Assembly: GCF_016881405.1 (NCBI RefSeq)
Contig: NZ_WOFE01000002.1
Location: forward strand, 310,001 to 374,000
DNA: 64,000 nucleotides
Direction of reading: 5' to 3'
DNA from: Deefgea chitinilytica
GTDB lineage: Bacteria; Pseudomonadota; Gammaproteobacteria; Burkholderiales; Chitinibacteraceae
Made by a program: the position numbers and the translations under genes. Every line of letters begins with the position of its first letter. The stretch's first letter is position 1. The notes beneath the pieces are model-generated. The model ran no database searches. It saw only the letters and a program-made list of their open reading frames with translations, and was not told the origin of the DNA. Shown one piece after another: positions 27,184 to 36,954 of the stretch.

Positions 27184-27539
27184 CTATGGACTCCAAACTA
27201 AGTGGCCTTGCGAACTTTGTTATTTTTCGGTCGCACAGCCAAACCCGCCCAAAAGCCGGACGGTAAAGCACCAAATAGAAGAGCACCACGTTCAGGATGA
27301 ACTTTGCAGAAAAGCTGAGGAGGCTTGCTGGGGAGAACTACTAAAACACAGGGCAATCGTCACAAACTGTGGATTGCGTAAATGTGCTCAATCAAATCAG
27401 TGCCGCGAATATACGGCAAGCAAAGATCAAAGTCAACACTTAATGTCAACAAAAAATAGAAGCCTAAAATTTAAATTTTTGATTTACATAGCAAAATAAA
27501 TTTGGCATCGTGCGGCGCACAATGCCAAACCTGCAAAAA
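27184..27539. other. Intergenic stretch with a possible 52-codon frame
   Basis: On the minus strand a frame from TTG at 27356 to TAG at 27198 reads ...VHPERGALLFGALPSGFWAG and LAVRPKNNKVRKAT, with protein-like composition, ending 14 bp before the 72-residue gene. It has no SD and no ATG, so it may be a gene remnant or chance. The rest (27357-27539) is AT-rich and I see no other feature. No tRNA or riboswitch was recognised. Confidence 0.25.
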
Positions 27540-27944
27540 TCAATACTCAACACCACGCGGCAAATCTTTAGCTTCAGCAATCCATTTTTCTACTTGCGCC
27601 AAGCTTGGCGTGCTACCAGCGAGTTTTTTGGCTTCGTTGGTGCTTGCTAGCGCCTCTTGCAAATTCTGTGCATTACGGCGTGCCAGTTCAGCCACCGTAT
27701 CAACACCAGCAGCTTCAAGCAATTCAGCAAACTGCCCTGCTACACCATGAATACGAAATAAGTCAGCGTGATTAACCCATTTCAAAATTAATTTACCCGC
27801 AATGCCTGTCTGCGTTGCCAAAGCTTCACGACCTTTTGGTGTATTACCCGCGGTCAGCAAGGCTTCCACCGTTGAAATACCGGCTTCTTTCAGTTTTGCC
27901 GCGTAGGTTTCACCAACACCTTCGATATCGATAATTGCCGTCAT
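27540..27944 (-). CDS. DUF4332 domain protein (helix-hairpin-helix)
   Basis: A 134-residue protein with two helix-hairpin-helix-like repeats: IDIEGVGETYAAKLKEAGISTVEALL near the N-terminus and RIHGVAGQFAELLEAAGVDTVAELA in the middle. This is the DUF4332 layout, a fold that usually contacts nucleic acid non-specifically; the role is unknown. Its ATG is 1 bp after the stop of the preceding acyl-CoA synthetase gene, so the two are co-translated from one mRNA. Confidence 0.82.
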   Translation of the reverse strand: MTAIIDIEGVGETYAAKLKEAGISTVEALLTAGNTPKGREALATQTGIAGKLILKWVNHADLFRIHGVAGQFAELLEAAGVDTVAELARRNAQNLQEALASTNEAKKLAGSTPSLAQVEKWIAEAKDLPRGVEY

Positions 27945-27945
27945 G

Positions 27946-30666
27946 CTATTGATTCTCCACGTTCGTCTTTGAGTCTTGCTCGAGTTCAGTGAGCGGCTTC
28001 ACCACCCACTTTAAACTATCATCTTCTGGATGCTTACCAATTGTAAAGCCCAAATGTTTCATAAATGTCAGCATCGTCTTATTGCTGGTCAACACTTCCC
28101 CTTCAATCACCGACAAACCCATATCGCGGGCGGCAACAAACAGCGCGCCCATCAAGCGACCGCCCAAGCCCAAGCCTTGCCATTGATCGCTAATCACTAC
28201 GGCAAACTCGCAACTATCGCGATCTGGATTGGCGGTAAACCGAGCCACACCAATAATTTCGGTTCCGGCACTGGTCTCTACGGTGGCAACAATGGCCATT
28301 TCGCGGGTGTAATCCAACTGCGTAAAGCGCGCCAGCATCGCTTGCGGCAAGGATTTCAGCGTACTCATGAAGCGGTTATAACGACTTTCATCAGATAATT
28401 TACTAATGAAGAGCGCAATCAAATCGGCATCCTCCGGCCGAATCGGGCGCAAAACCATCGGCAAGCCGTTTTTCAACTGCGTAATTTGCGCCAAATGCGC
28501 TGGATAAGGGTGAATCGCCATATGGCTATAGCGGCGCGCATTTTCCGGAATCGGCGCAACCACAATTCGTGCATCGACTGCGACCACGCCGTGTTCATCA
28601 GCGACTAAGGGATTAATATCAAGCTGTTGAATTTGCGGAAATTCGCAGACCATTTCTGATACCCGCAACAGCACCGATTTAATCGCCGCCATATCAACGC
28701 CGGGTAAATTCCTAAATGGCGCAAGCATTTTTTTTACACGAGTACGACGAATCAAGTTTTCTGCAAGGTATTCATTCAGAGGCGGCAAAGATACTGCGAT
28801 ATCATTAAATACCTCTACAGTTACCCCACCATGACCAAAGGTAATCACAGGCCCGAAGGAATGATCGCGACCAACCCCAATCATCAGCTCACGACCTGAT
28901 TTTTTGCCGTGCATCGGCTGAATGACCAAACCACGCACATTTTCAGCCCCCAGCTGCTCTTTCGCGCGCGCTAACATTTTGCTCGACTCAGTAGCGACCT
29001 GAACCAAACTAGTGAGATTGAGCATCACGCCATCGATATCGGTTTTGTGCACAATCCCTTTGGCATCGATTTTCAGCGCGACCGGCAAACCCAAACCCAT
29101 CGCCGCTGATACCGCATCATCGGCGCTTTGCGCGCGGATCGTTAAGGTCACAGGAATATTGAACGCACGCAAAATCGCCTTCGACTCCACTTCATCCAAT
29201 ACTTCACGCCCACTCGCTAAAACCGAGCTAATAATCATCTGCGCGGTTTCGAGATCAGGCGCTTCCATTTCTCCCAAGGGACTCGGCGTTTGCACTAACA
29301 ACTGCTGATTGTATTGCCAGCTCGCCAGCGAATAAAACACTTCCACCGCGCTTTCTGGTGCATTAAAAAACGCCGTTTGTGCTTTGGCCAGCATTTTGCG
29401 GCTAGCGTCAATTTTTTTGCCGCCAACCCAAGCTAACAACAGCGGTTTATCCGATGTTTTACGTAGTGCAATCATCGCTTCGGCGGTCGCCATGTCATCA
29501 GTGCCAACTTGTGGTGTAAATACGACTAACACACCATCGATATTGGGATCTTTCAACACCAGCTCAGTCGCTAGTTTGAAACGCTCGGCGTTGGCGTCGC
29601 CCAATACATCAACTGGATTTTGTAAGCTGCTTTGTACCGGCAAAATCGTTTTTAATTGTGCCATCGTTTCTGGCGTCAACTTTGGTAATTCGATATGTAA
29701 ATCGCGAGCGCGATCCACTGCCATCAAACCTGCGCCAATACCATTGGTCAAAATCGCCAAACGACGACCTTTGGTACGATAAGTACCGTCGAGCACGCGA
29801 ACGGCAGTAAACAATTGATTAATCGAACGCAGTCGCAACACACCCGCACGTTTCAATGCCACATCAAAGACATCGTCGTGCTTAATTAAACGCTCAGAAT
29901 GGGTGCGACCGAGCTTGACGTCATCGTCATAGCGACCCACTTTCAAGGCTAAAACGGCTTTCGAACGCGATGCAGCACGCAGCGCCGACATAAATAAACC
30001 AGCATCTTTTAAGTCTTCGATATAAAGCAAAATAGCCTTGGTCTTGGGGTCGGCCACCAAGTAATCGAGTACATCGCCGACATCAATATCCGATGCCGAA
30101 CCGAGTGAAACCACCGATGAGAAACCCACATCATGCAGCTCGGCCCAATCTAAAATCGCCGTTGTCACCGACGAAGATTGTGACACCACCGCCAAGCTGC
30201 CACTTTTAATTTTGCCTTTGAAATTGGCGGCGAGTAATTTGCTCGGCGCGCGGCAGTAGCCAAAAACCGTCGGGCCCATAATGCGAATATTTAATGACTT
30301 GGCAAGCCGCAAAATTTTGTCGAGCAGCTTTTGCCCCGCTTTATCATTGCCGACAAAGTCACACGACATAATGATGATATGGCGGATACCTTGCTGACCA
30401 CAGGCTTCGACTAATTTAAGTAATGTTTTGCTCGGAGTAGTCAAAATCGCCAAATCAATTGGCGTCGTAATTTTGCTCACTGTCTTAACGGCAGGCAATC
30501 CAAACACCGTTGAATGCCGTAAATTGACGGCGTGTAACGCGCCAGTAAAACCGCCCTCGATCAAATTTTGCATCACCGAACAGCCTACAGAGCCAACCGT
30601 TTCTGATGCGCCAATCACCGCGATTGAGCGAGGGTCAAATAATGGGGCAAGGTAATGAGCTTTCAT
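27946..30666 (-). CDS. Acetyl-CoA synthetase (NDP-forming)/GNAT acetyltransferase fusion, Pat-like
   Basis: A 906-residue protein. An N-terminal CoA-binding Rossmann domain (FDPRSIAVIGASETVGSVG, about 8-27) is followed by succinyl-CoA-ligase-like domains, an ATP-grasp domain (about 490-710, with GLPVALKIDAKGIVHKTDIDGV), and a C-terminal GNAT domain (about 735-890, SDQWQGLGLGGRLMG for acetyl-CoA binding). This is the architecture of Pat/YfiQ protein lysine acetyltransferases, which modify and switch off enzymes such as acetyl-CoA synthetase. It forms a two-gene unit with the DUF4332 gene. Confidence 0.9.
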   Translation of the reverse strand: MKAHYLAPLFDPRSIAVIGASETVGSVGCSVMQNLIEGGFTGALHAVNLRHSTVFGLPAVKTVSKITTPIDLAILTTPSKTLLKLVEACGQQGIRHIIIMSCDFVGNDKAGQKLLDKILRLAKSLNIRIMGPTVFGYCRAPSKLLAANFKGKIKSGSLAVVSQSSSVTTAILDWAELHDVGFSSVVSLGSASDIDVGDVLDYLVADPKTKAILLYIEDLKDAGLFMSALRAASRSKAVLALKVGRYDDDVKLGRTHSERLIKHDDVFDVALKRAGVLRLRSINQLFTAVRVLDGTYRTKGRRLAILTNGIGAGLMAVDRARDLHIELPKLTPETMAQLKTILPVQSSLQNPVDVLGDANAERFKLATELVLKDPNIDGVLVVFTPQVGTDDMATAEAMIALRKTSDKPLLLAWVGGKKIDASRKMLAKAQTAFFNAPESAVEVFYSLASWQYNQQLLVQTPSPLGEMEAPDLETAQMIISSVLASGREVLDEVESKAILRAFNIPVTLTIRAQSADDAVSAAMGLGLPVALKIDAKGIVHKTDIDGVMLNLTSLVQVATESSKMLARAKEQLGAENVRGLVIQPMHGKKSGRELMIGVGRDHSFGPVITFGHGGVTVEVFNDIAVSLPPLNEYLAENLIRRTRVKKMLAPFRNLPGVDMAAIKSVLLRVSEMVCEFPQIQQLDINPLVADEHGVVAVDARIVVAPIPENARRYSHMAIHPYPAHLAQITQLKNGLPMVLRPIRPEDADLIALFISKLSDESRYNRFMSTLKSLPQAMLARFTQLDYTREMAIVATVETSAGTEIIGVARFTANPDRDSCEFAVVISDQWQGLGLGGRLMGALFVAARDMGLSVIEGEVLTSNKTMLTFMKHLGFTIGKHPEDDSLKWVVKPLTELEQDSKTNVENQ

Positions 30667-30840
30667 GGTGTCTAACCTTTATCAAGGACACTAAATTGTA
30701 CCGTGTGTTTCATTATGGCAGACAGATATTGCGGTGCAATATTTGTGCTTTCCCTAAATTTTCATGTCGCCGAACTATCAAGTGACCCAAGGGAAAGCTA
30801 TAATCCTCGGGTTTATTTCCCCTACTCAGGATTGTGCACC

Positions 30841-31371
30841 ATGGACATCAGCAAGATCCCAGCAGGTAAAAACCTGCCAGAAGACTTTAACGTCATCATC
30901 GAAATCCCAGCCAACGCACCGCCAGTAAAATACGAATTCGATAAAGAATCAGGCGCGATCATCGTTGACCGCTTCGTGGGTACCTCAATGTCGTACCCAA
31001 TGAACTACGGTTTTGTGCCACACACTTTGTCATTAGATGGTGATCCGGTTGATGTTTTGGTTTACACCCCATTCCCATTAGCTCCTGGCATGGTCATCAA
31101 ATGCCGCGCCGTGGGCGTATTGGGCATGGAAGACGAATCAGGCCAAGATGCCAAAGTCATTGCGGTGCCAGTACCAAAAGTGTGCGCAATGTTTGCACAC
31201 ATCGAAAAACTGGAAGACATTCCAGAATTGCTCTTGGCTCAAGTAAAACACTACTTCGAGCACTACAAAGATCTAGAAAAAGGCAAATGGGTTAAAGTGA
31301 CAGGCTGGGGCGATAAAGCTGCTGCCGAAGCTGAAATCATGACTAGCTTTGAGCGCGCACAAAAAGCTTAA
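30841..31371 (+). CDS. ppa: Inorganic pyrophosphatase
   Basis: A 176-residue family I enzyme that hydrolyses pyrophosphate. The signature DGDPVDV at 66-72 provides the metal-binding Asp residues, with [11 protein letters not shown] before it and KWVKVTGW near the end. The frame is open from 30703, but ATG at 30841 gives the standard [24 protein letters not shown] start and has AGGA upstream. Full length and complete. Confidence 0.97.
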   Translation: MDISKIPAGKNLPEDFNVIIEIPANAPPVKYEFDKESGAIIVDRFVGTSMSYPMNYGFVPHTLSLDGDPVDVLVYTPFPLAPGMVIKCRAVGVLGMEDESGQDAKVIAVPVPKVCAMFAHIEKLEDIPELLLAQVKHYFEHYKDLEKGKWVKVTGWGDKAAAEAEIMTSFERAQKA

Positions 31372-31387
31372 TTGCGGGCTAAGCGAT

Positions 31388-31416
31388 AAAAAGCCGATCA
31401 ATTGATCGGCTTTTTT
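31388..31416 (+). terminator. Terminator after ppa
   Basis: AAAAGCCGATCA / TGATCGGCTTTT near-perfect palindrome with a T run, 17 bp after the ppa stop. Confidence 0.9.
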
Positions 31417-31420
31417 AATG

Positions 31421-31466
31421 GGTATTACCAGCAAGATATTTATATAAAAAGCCTAGGACTCAATAC

Positions 31467-31467
<1 letters not shown>
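31421..31467. repeat. 47-bp palindromic element, copy C
   Basis: Begins GGTATTACCAGC and ends GGACTCAATACC. Its last base is the final base of the folA stop codon, so the repeat and the stop overlap by one base. Confidence 0.65.
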
Positions 31468-31991
<524 letters not shown>

Positions 31992-32672
31992 TTATTTTTT
32001 GGGTAGGACAGAAGCTGGATTGATCGTTTGGCCTTTAAAGCGCACTTCAAAATGCAATTTTACTTCGTCAGTCCCCGTTTGCCCCATCGTTGCGACTGCT
32101 TGGCTTTGTTTAACTTGCGCACCTTCTTTCACCAGTAGCTTTTGATTGTGCGCGTACGCGGTGATATAACCATTGCTGTGTTGAATAATCAGCAATAATC
32201 CATAACCACGAATACCGTCGCCCGCATACAACACTTTGCCGTCCGCCGCGGCGACAATCGAATCGCCAGCCGCACCGCCAATGCCAATGCCTTTGACCCG
32301 CGGAGGCGCGTAAGAATAAAGCAATTTGCCTTGCGCTGGCCACACCAAACTAATCGCGCTCACAGGGGTCGAATCATTATTCACGACGGGTGCATTAGGT
32401 CGCGCTGTGGCTTTCGGTGTCGCTTTAGTGCTCACCCCATCGGGTGACGTCACTCGTAAAAGCTGCCCCACATCGATGTCTTCCGCTTTGGCTAAATTAT
32501 TCCAGCGCACCAAATCACTGACGCTTTGCCCATTATTTTTGGCAATCCGGTACAGAGTATCACCCGCTTTCACCCGATAAAAACCCGTAGGTGTCGGCCC
32601 CGTTGTAATTGGCGCGGGCGTACTGCCACATGCGGCCAATAACAAACTAACAACCACAATCGACCAGCGCAT
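31992..32672 (-). CDS. NlpD-like lipoprotein (LysM plus degenerate LytM/M23 domain)
   Basis: A 226-residue lipoprotein: lipobox LAAC with Cys15, LysM domain (FYRVKAGDTLYRIAKNNGQS, about 31-75), low-complexity linker, and an M23 domain (about 120-222). The catalytic zinc ligands are not conserved: the usual HxH reads KLH and the first His/Asp pair is absent, as in NlpD and EnvC, which activate amidases instead of cutting the wall themselves. The ATG overlaps the DUF1415 stop by one base. It is not next to rpoS or pcm, the usual nlpD neighbours, so a paralogue is possible. Confidence 0.82.
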   Translation of the reverse strand: MRWSIVVVSLLLAACGSTPAPITTGPTPTGFYRVKAGDTLYRIAKNNGQSVSDLVRWNNLAKAEDIDVGQLLRVTSPDGVSTKATPKATARPNAPVVNNDSTPVSAISLVWPAQGKLLYSYAPPRVKGIGIGGAAGDSIVAAADGKVLYAGDGIRGYGLLLIIQHSNGYITAYAHNQKLLVKEGAQVKQSQAVATMGQTGTDEVKLHFEVRFKGQTINPASVLPKK

Positions 32673-33223
32673 TATTTTTGACTACCCTGCAAACCTAAAG
32701 CCATCCAACCCGCCAAACCGAGTTTTTGCAAGGTCTCGATATTGCGTTCATAAATCACATCTGGATTCGGAAACGCTTCAACCGCCTTGGCGATACTGTC
32801 CTCACGCAGCAAATGCAAAATCGGAAATGGCGCGCGATTAGTGTAATTGCTGATGTCGTCGAGCTCGGTATCGTCAAATTGGAACTCGGGATGGAAACTA
32901 GCCACCTGCAAAATACCTTCTAATTCATGCTCAGCCACAATCTCATCGGCGAGCGCCTGCACATCATTAAAGATCTCAAAGTCAGGAAACAGTGTTGGAT
33001 GAATTAACAAGGTGGTATCGACTTCCGCTGCAGGCGTTTGCGCCAGAAAATCAAGCTCGCGATCAAGATCATCCAAAAAACCATCTAAATGCTTGGCATT
33101 ACTGACCACATAACGAATCTGGTTTTTAACGAATACCGCTTTCGCAAACGGGCACAAATTTAAGCCAATAACGGCGTTTTCTAACCAATGCTGGGTGGTT
33201 TTGATGATGTGGTCGTGATCCAT
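32672..33223 (-). CDS. DUF1415 family protein
   Basis: A 183-residue protein of unknown function. TTQHWLENAVIGLNLCPFAKAV at the N-terminus, LLIHPTLFPDFEIFND in the middle and the NYTNRAPFPILHLLRE block identify DUF1415. ATG at 33223 has AAGGAAG 6 nt upstream; the open frame to 33292 adds no family-like sequence. The Cys in GLNLCPFAK is a conserved candidate functional residue. The NlpD-like gene follows in an overlapping TAATG arrangement. Confidence 0.85.
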   Translation of the reverse strand: MDHDHIIKTTQHWLENAVIGLNLCPFAKAVFVKNQIRYVVSNAKHLDGFLDDLDRELDFLAQTPAAEVDTTLLIHPTLFPDFEIFNDVQALADEIVAEHELEGILQVASFHPEFQFDDTELDDISNYTNRAPFPILHLLREDSIAKAVEAFPNPDVIYERNIETLQKLGLAGWMALGLQGSQK

Positions 33224-33305
33224 AGTGCTTCCTTGACAAGATTTGACAATTTTACCTGCCCACGCTGATTTTGGCTTGTTAACAATCACCACCCATCAAT
33301 TAGAA

Positions 33306-33335
33306 AATAAAAAGCGTCGATCTCACGATCGACGC
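33306..33335 (-). terminator. Terminator downstream of flagellin
   Basis: Stem GCGTCGATC / GATCGACGC with 4-nt loop, followed on the minus strand by TTTTTATTTTC. It lies beyond copy M of the 47-bp element after the flagellin stop. Confidence 0.88.
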
Positions 33336-33340
33336 CTTGA

Positions 33341-33387
33341 GGTATATTAGCACAAGCAATAAAAATACTAAGCCATATCCAGATACC
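33341..33387. repeat. 47-bp palindromic element, copy M
   Basis: Begins GGTATATTAGCA and ends CCAGATACC, 2 bp after the flagellin stop on the minus strand and before its terminator. Interior pairing is weaker than in copies A or H. Confidence 0.6.
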
Positions 33388-33389
33388 CA

Positions 33390-34211
33390 CTATCTCAGCA
33401 AACTTAATACCTGACCAGCATTCGCTCTGGCTTGCACTTGCATTGCTAAACCCGCATTAGTGCGAATGTTTTCCTGCGCCAATCGCGCGGTTTCAGCGGC
33501 GTAATCGGTATCGGCAACTCGGCTTTTTGCCGCCGAAGTATTAATCGCTGTCGTTTGTAAATTTTGAACGCCATTTTCTAATCGACTTTGGAAAGCGCCC
33601 AAATTAGCGCGTTGCCCAGAAATCATATCGATATCGGCATCCAATGCTTGCAAACTCGCAGTCGCAGCGGCTGGACTGGATAAATCAACACGGCCAGCGA
33701 CACTATTTAAGCCCGATGTCCCACCCAGTTGAGCATTGCTCAAGCTCAACTGATCGCCCGCATTGGCACCCGCTTGAAAGTTGAACTGCCCGCCTTGCAG
33801 CACCGCTTGCCCATTAAACTGGGTGTTTCTAACAATATCATCGTTACTTTGTGACAAAGCGTCCGCCTCAGCTTGCAAGGCTTGCCGATCACTGGCCGAT
33901 AGCGCGCTATTGCCAGCAGCGACCGTTAATTCACGTAAGCGTTCGGTATTTTCCGCAATCGAACTTAAGGCTCCTTCAGTCGTTTGCGCCAAAGAGATAC
34001 CGTCGCTCAAATTACGCACCGCTTGATTACTACCTGCAATTTGCGCGGCAAACTGCTGAATGATGGCCGCTCCGGCGGCATCGTCTTTCGCACTATTAAT
34101 CCGCGCACCGCTGGATAATTTTTGCAAACTCGCTTCCTGAGCATTCTGTGCCCGAGAAGTATTGTTTTGTGTAATTAGCGCGGCGAAATTGTTGTTTGGA
34201 TTGATCATCAT
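33390..34211 (-). CDS. fliC: Flagellin
   Basis: A 273-residue filament protein, short because the surface domain between the two coiled-coil ends is minimal. N-terminal INPNNNFAALITQNNTSRAQ and LSSGARINSAKDDAAGAAI, and C-terminal AKSRVADTDYAAETARLAQENI are the conserved D0/D1 ends. The frame is open to a TTG at 34226; ATG at 34211 has GGGG upstream and is preferred. It lies alone, about 7 kb from the flg operon, with a possible sigma-28 promoter. Other flagellin genes may exist elsewhere. The symbol is by homology. Confidence 0.92.
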   Translation of the reverse strand: MMINPNNNFAALITQNNTSRAQNAQEASLQKLSSGARINSAKDDAAGAAIIQQFAAQIAGSNQAVRNLSDGISLAQTTEGALSSIAENTERLRELTVAAGNSALSASDRQALQAEADALSQSNDDIVRNTQFNGQAVLQGGQFNFQAGANAGDQLSLSNAQLGGTSGLNSVAGRVDLSSPAAATASLQALDADIDMISGQRANLGAFQSRLENGVQNLQTTAINTSAAKSRVADTDYAAETARLAQENIRTNAGLAMQVQARANAGQVLSLLR

Positions 34212-34257
34212 GATAAACCCCGCCAAAGTGATTGCAGCTCAAAACAGAATACGCCAA

Positions 34258-34285
34258 TTGCCGGCAAAACCCAATCGATAGTTGA
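34258..34285 (-). promoter_or_regulatory. Possible sigma-28 promoter of flagellin
   Basis: TCAACTAT, 12 bp, GCCGGCAA on the minus strand, about 47 bp before the ATG. The -10 matches 6 of 8 consensus bases and the spacer is one base longer than usual, so this is weaker than the flgK promoter. Confidence 0.4.
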
Positions 34286-34424
34286 CTAACGGAAGCAAAA
34301 ATACGCCATAGAATCAATCATTAAGAACGATAAAACCACAGGTCAATAAGGTATTTCTTTACAGCCAAGTCCATAAAAAATCGCTATGCTGCGCAGCAAT
34401 TGAATGACTTTATAACGAGATGTA

Positions 34425-35024
34425 ATGCCGCATCCCCCTCACACCTTACTCGACGATTTACAAGGCATGCTCAGTGGCGTGATTTTAGTCGCACTAGGCT
34501 TGCAATTTTTCAAACATGCCAATTTATTAACTGGCGGCGCGACTGGTTTGGCATTTGTTGTTTTTTATCTTGGTCAGCTACCGTATGGGCTCATTTTATT
34601 CGTGCTCAACCTGCCCTTTTATGTATTTGCCTATCGAGTAATGGGCAAGGAATTCACGCTGAAAACCTTTGCCTGCGTGGCTAGTCTAGCCATCATTACC
34701 GAGTGGATGCCGCAACTGATTCGCTTACAAGACGTCAATCCCATTTTTGCGGGACTGATGGGCGGTTTGCTCGCTGGCGTTGGCATTCTGATGCTGATCC
34801 GCCACAAGGCCAGCTTGGGTGGTGTCACCGTTTTGGCATTGTATTTGCAAAAAACCAAAGGCTGGCGCGCTGGTCATGTGCAGCTGATTGTGGATTTGGC
34901 TATTTTGGCGGTGGGGATGTTGATTGTCAGCTGGCAACAATTAGCGATTTCAATATTCAGCGCCTTCATCTTAAATATGGTGATTGCGACCAACCATAAA
35001 ACTGGGCGATATATGGGGATGTAA
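34425..35024 (+). CDS. YitT-family membrane protein
   Basis: A 199-residue inner-membrane protein with about five or six helices. LTGGATGLAFVVFYLGQLPYGLILFVLNLPFY and GLLAGVGILMLIRHKASLGG are the typical YitT/DUF161 blocks (the GGxxG and ASxGG loops). The transport substrate of this family is unknown. It is a single gene, upstream of the GGDEF-EAL gene in the same direction. Confidence 0.85.
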   Translation: MPHPPHTLLDDLQGMLSGVILVALGLQFFKHANLLTGGATGLAFVVFYLGQLPYGLILFVLNLPFYVFAYRVMGKEFTLKTFACVASLAIITEWMPQLIRLQDVNPIFAGLMGGLLAGVGILMLIRHKASLGGVTVLALYLQKTKGWRAGHVQLIVDLAILAVGMLIVSWQQLAISIFSAFILNMVIATNHKTGRYMGM

Positions 35025-35143
35025 GCCTAGCAACAGAGATTCGCCTTAGTCTATGATGAAGCTGCTAAACTCCACTCAAACCAATAAATGCCGTGTCATC
35101 GATTCGTTAACACTAAACTCGCCAACAAAAAAGGCATCGTTAC

Positions 35144-36859
35144 ATGCTGATTGTTTTGTCTGTCTGCGCAGGCATTTTATTATTACTATCAGTGCTGCTT
35201 GCACTCCAGCTGCTACGCGCTCGGCGTAGCCTACAGCAGTATCAGTCCTTACTGGATAGCATACCTGATTTAGCTTGGGTCAAAGACAAACAAAGCCGTT
35301 TTGTCATCGTTAACCAAGCATTTCGCGACATCTGGAATATCAAAGACCCACAATGGCTCATTGGCAAAGACGATTTTGCCTTATCGCCCCCCGACTTGGC
35401 CGCCAGCTACCAAGCCGACGATCGCCGTGTCATGAATGAAGCACAAGCACTGCAGTTTGAGCGAAACTTTGAGCACATTCGCGATGGCACACGCTGGATG
35501 GAGTTGATCAAAGTGCCAGTCTATGAACATAACGTCATTATTGGCACAGCAGGTATTGCTCGCGATATCAGCATGCGTAAGGCCGCCGAAGAACGCCTCT
35601 CTTGGCTGGCGCATCACGACCCATTGACCAAGCTAGGTAATCGCAGCTATTTAGCGATCAAAATCAAAGAACGCATCGACAGTGCAATTCCGTTTTGCGT
35701 TTGGCTAATCGACTTAGATCATTTCAAACGCATTAACGACGCCCTAGGCCACCGCGCTGGTGATCAAGCACTGGCACAGGTCGCCGAGAGCTTGAGCAAA
35801 ATTGGCGCGGAAGTATTCCGATTGGGAGGGGACGAATTCGTATTACTGGATGATCTACGCCATGCCGAAAGCATCAATGATGCACTGAGCCAGCAAATTA
35901 AAATCCCCGTCACCATTGAAGGACTGTATTTCGAGCAAGGCTTTACCGCGGGTCAAGTGGATTTCCCCAACGATGGACATACCGCCGAGCAACTACTCAA
36001 GCACGCCGACGTTGCCTTATATGAAGGCAAAGAGCTAGGCCGTGGCCACATACGCCGCTTTGAGTCCCATATGGCAACGCAAGCGGTGCGACAACTGGAA
36101 TTAGAACGCGACTTACGCCGTGCGCTGCAAGAAGGGCAGTTCCGGCTGGTTTATCAGCCACAAGTGGCACTGGATAAAGCCGAACTCATTGGTTTTGAAG
36201 CTTTGCTTCGCTGGCGTCATCCCGAGCGCGGCGAAATTGCCCCCAATGACTTCATCCCATTTGCCGAGCAAACGGGCATTATTTGTCGCATCGGCGAATG
36301 GGCACTCGATTGTGCCATCTGGCAAATCAAAGCATGGCACGAAGCAGGTTTGGCACTGGTGCCCATTTCAGTGAATGTTTCTGCGCTACAATTGGCACAG
36401 CCTTTGTTTGCACAAACCGTGATTGCACGACTGGATGCACTCCCCGCCTATTTACGGAGTCAAATCGCATTAGAGCTAACCGAATCAACACTGATGCACG
36501 AACAAGCGCTCGATAGTGTGCACCAGCTCACCGAGGCCGAGATTCCCATCTTTATGGATGATTTTGGCACCGGTTATTCCAATCTTTCGACGATTTCACA
36601 ACTGGCGCTCTCCAAGCTCAAATTTGACCGCAGCCTGATCAAAAACATCGGCAATGATGCCGCCCACCAACGTGTATGTCGTGCCTTACTGGATTTAGCC
36701 GATGCTTTGGCACTCGATGTGATTGCCGAAGGGGTCGAAACACAGGAAGAAGCTCAATGGCTCGCTCAACAAGGTGTACTTTATGCGCAAGGTTATTGGT
36801 TTAGTCGCCCGCTAGAGAGTCAAATCGCGGCTCAGCACTTAAAACCCAAAACAAAGTAA
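35144..36859 (+). CDS. PAS-GGDEF-EAL cyclic-di-GMP signalling protein
   Basis: A 571-residue protein. One N-terminal membrane helix (about 2-24), a PAS domain (about 35-150), GGDEF domain (about 155-310) with GGDEF at 228-232, and EAL domain (about 320-565) with EALLRW at 352-357, DDFGTG at 472-477 and AEGVET near 530. Both active sites look intact, so either cyclase, phosphodiesterase or both are possible. The RxxD inhibitory site is absent (IGAE at that position). AAGG lies 9-10 nt before the ATG. A typical dual-domain c-di-GMP regulator, probably with an internal-sensing PAS. Confidence 0.92.
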   Translation: MLIVLSVCAGILLLLSVLLALQLLRARRSLQQYQSLLDSIPDLAWVKDKQSRFVIVNQAFRDIWNIKDPQWLIGKDDFALSPPDLAASYQADDRRVMNEAQALQFERNFEHIRDGTRWMELIKVPVYEHNVIIGTAGIARDISMRKAAEERLSWLAHHDPLTKLGNRSYLAIKIKERIDSAIPFCVWLIDLDHFKRINDALGHRAGDQALAQVAESLSKIGAEVFRLGGDEFVLLDDLRHAESINDALSQQIKIPVTIEGLYFEQGFTAGQVDFPNDGHTAEQLLKHADVALYEGKELGRGHIRRFESHMATQAVRQLELERDLRRALQEGQFRLVYQPQVALDKAELIGFEALLRWRHPERGEIAPNDFIPFAEQTGIICRIGEWALDCAIWQIKAWHEAGLALVPISVNVSALQLAQPLFAQTVIARLDALPAYLRSQIALELTESTLMHEQALDSVHQLTEAEIPIFMDDFGTGYSNLSTISQLALSKLKFDRSLIKNIGNDAAHQRVCRALLDLADALALDVIAEGVETQEEAQWLAQQGVLYAQGYWFSRPLESQIAAQHLKPKTK

Positions 36860-36954
36860 GCAAAATCACAGAATACCAAGCAAAAACTTACAAAAAACAA
36901 TACTTTGTAGAAAATAATCATTCACTGTACTAAGATGCCAGTTCAAAATTTGCC

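Noticed and set aside
27250-27420. Possible cyclic-di-GMP riboswitch (CACAGGGCAA-like and GACGGTAAAGC-like pieces)
   Set aside because: The two pieces occur in the wrong order and lack the GEMM core and receptor helices, so the resemblance is by chance.
34340-34400. GGTATTTC... as a fifteenth 47-bp element
   Set aside because: The left end fits, but there is no ATAC at the required distance.
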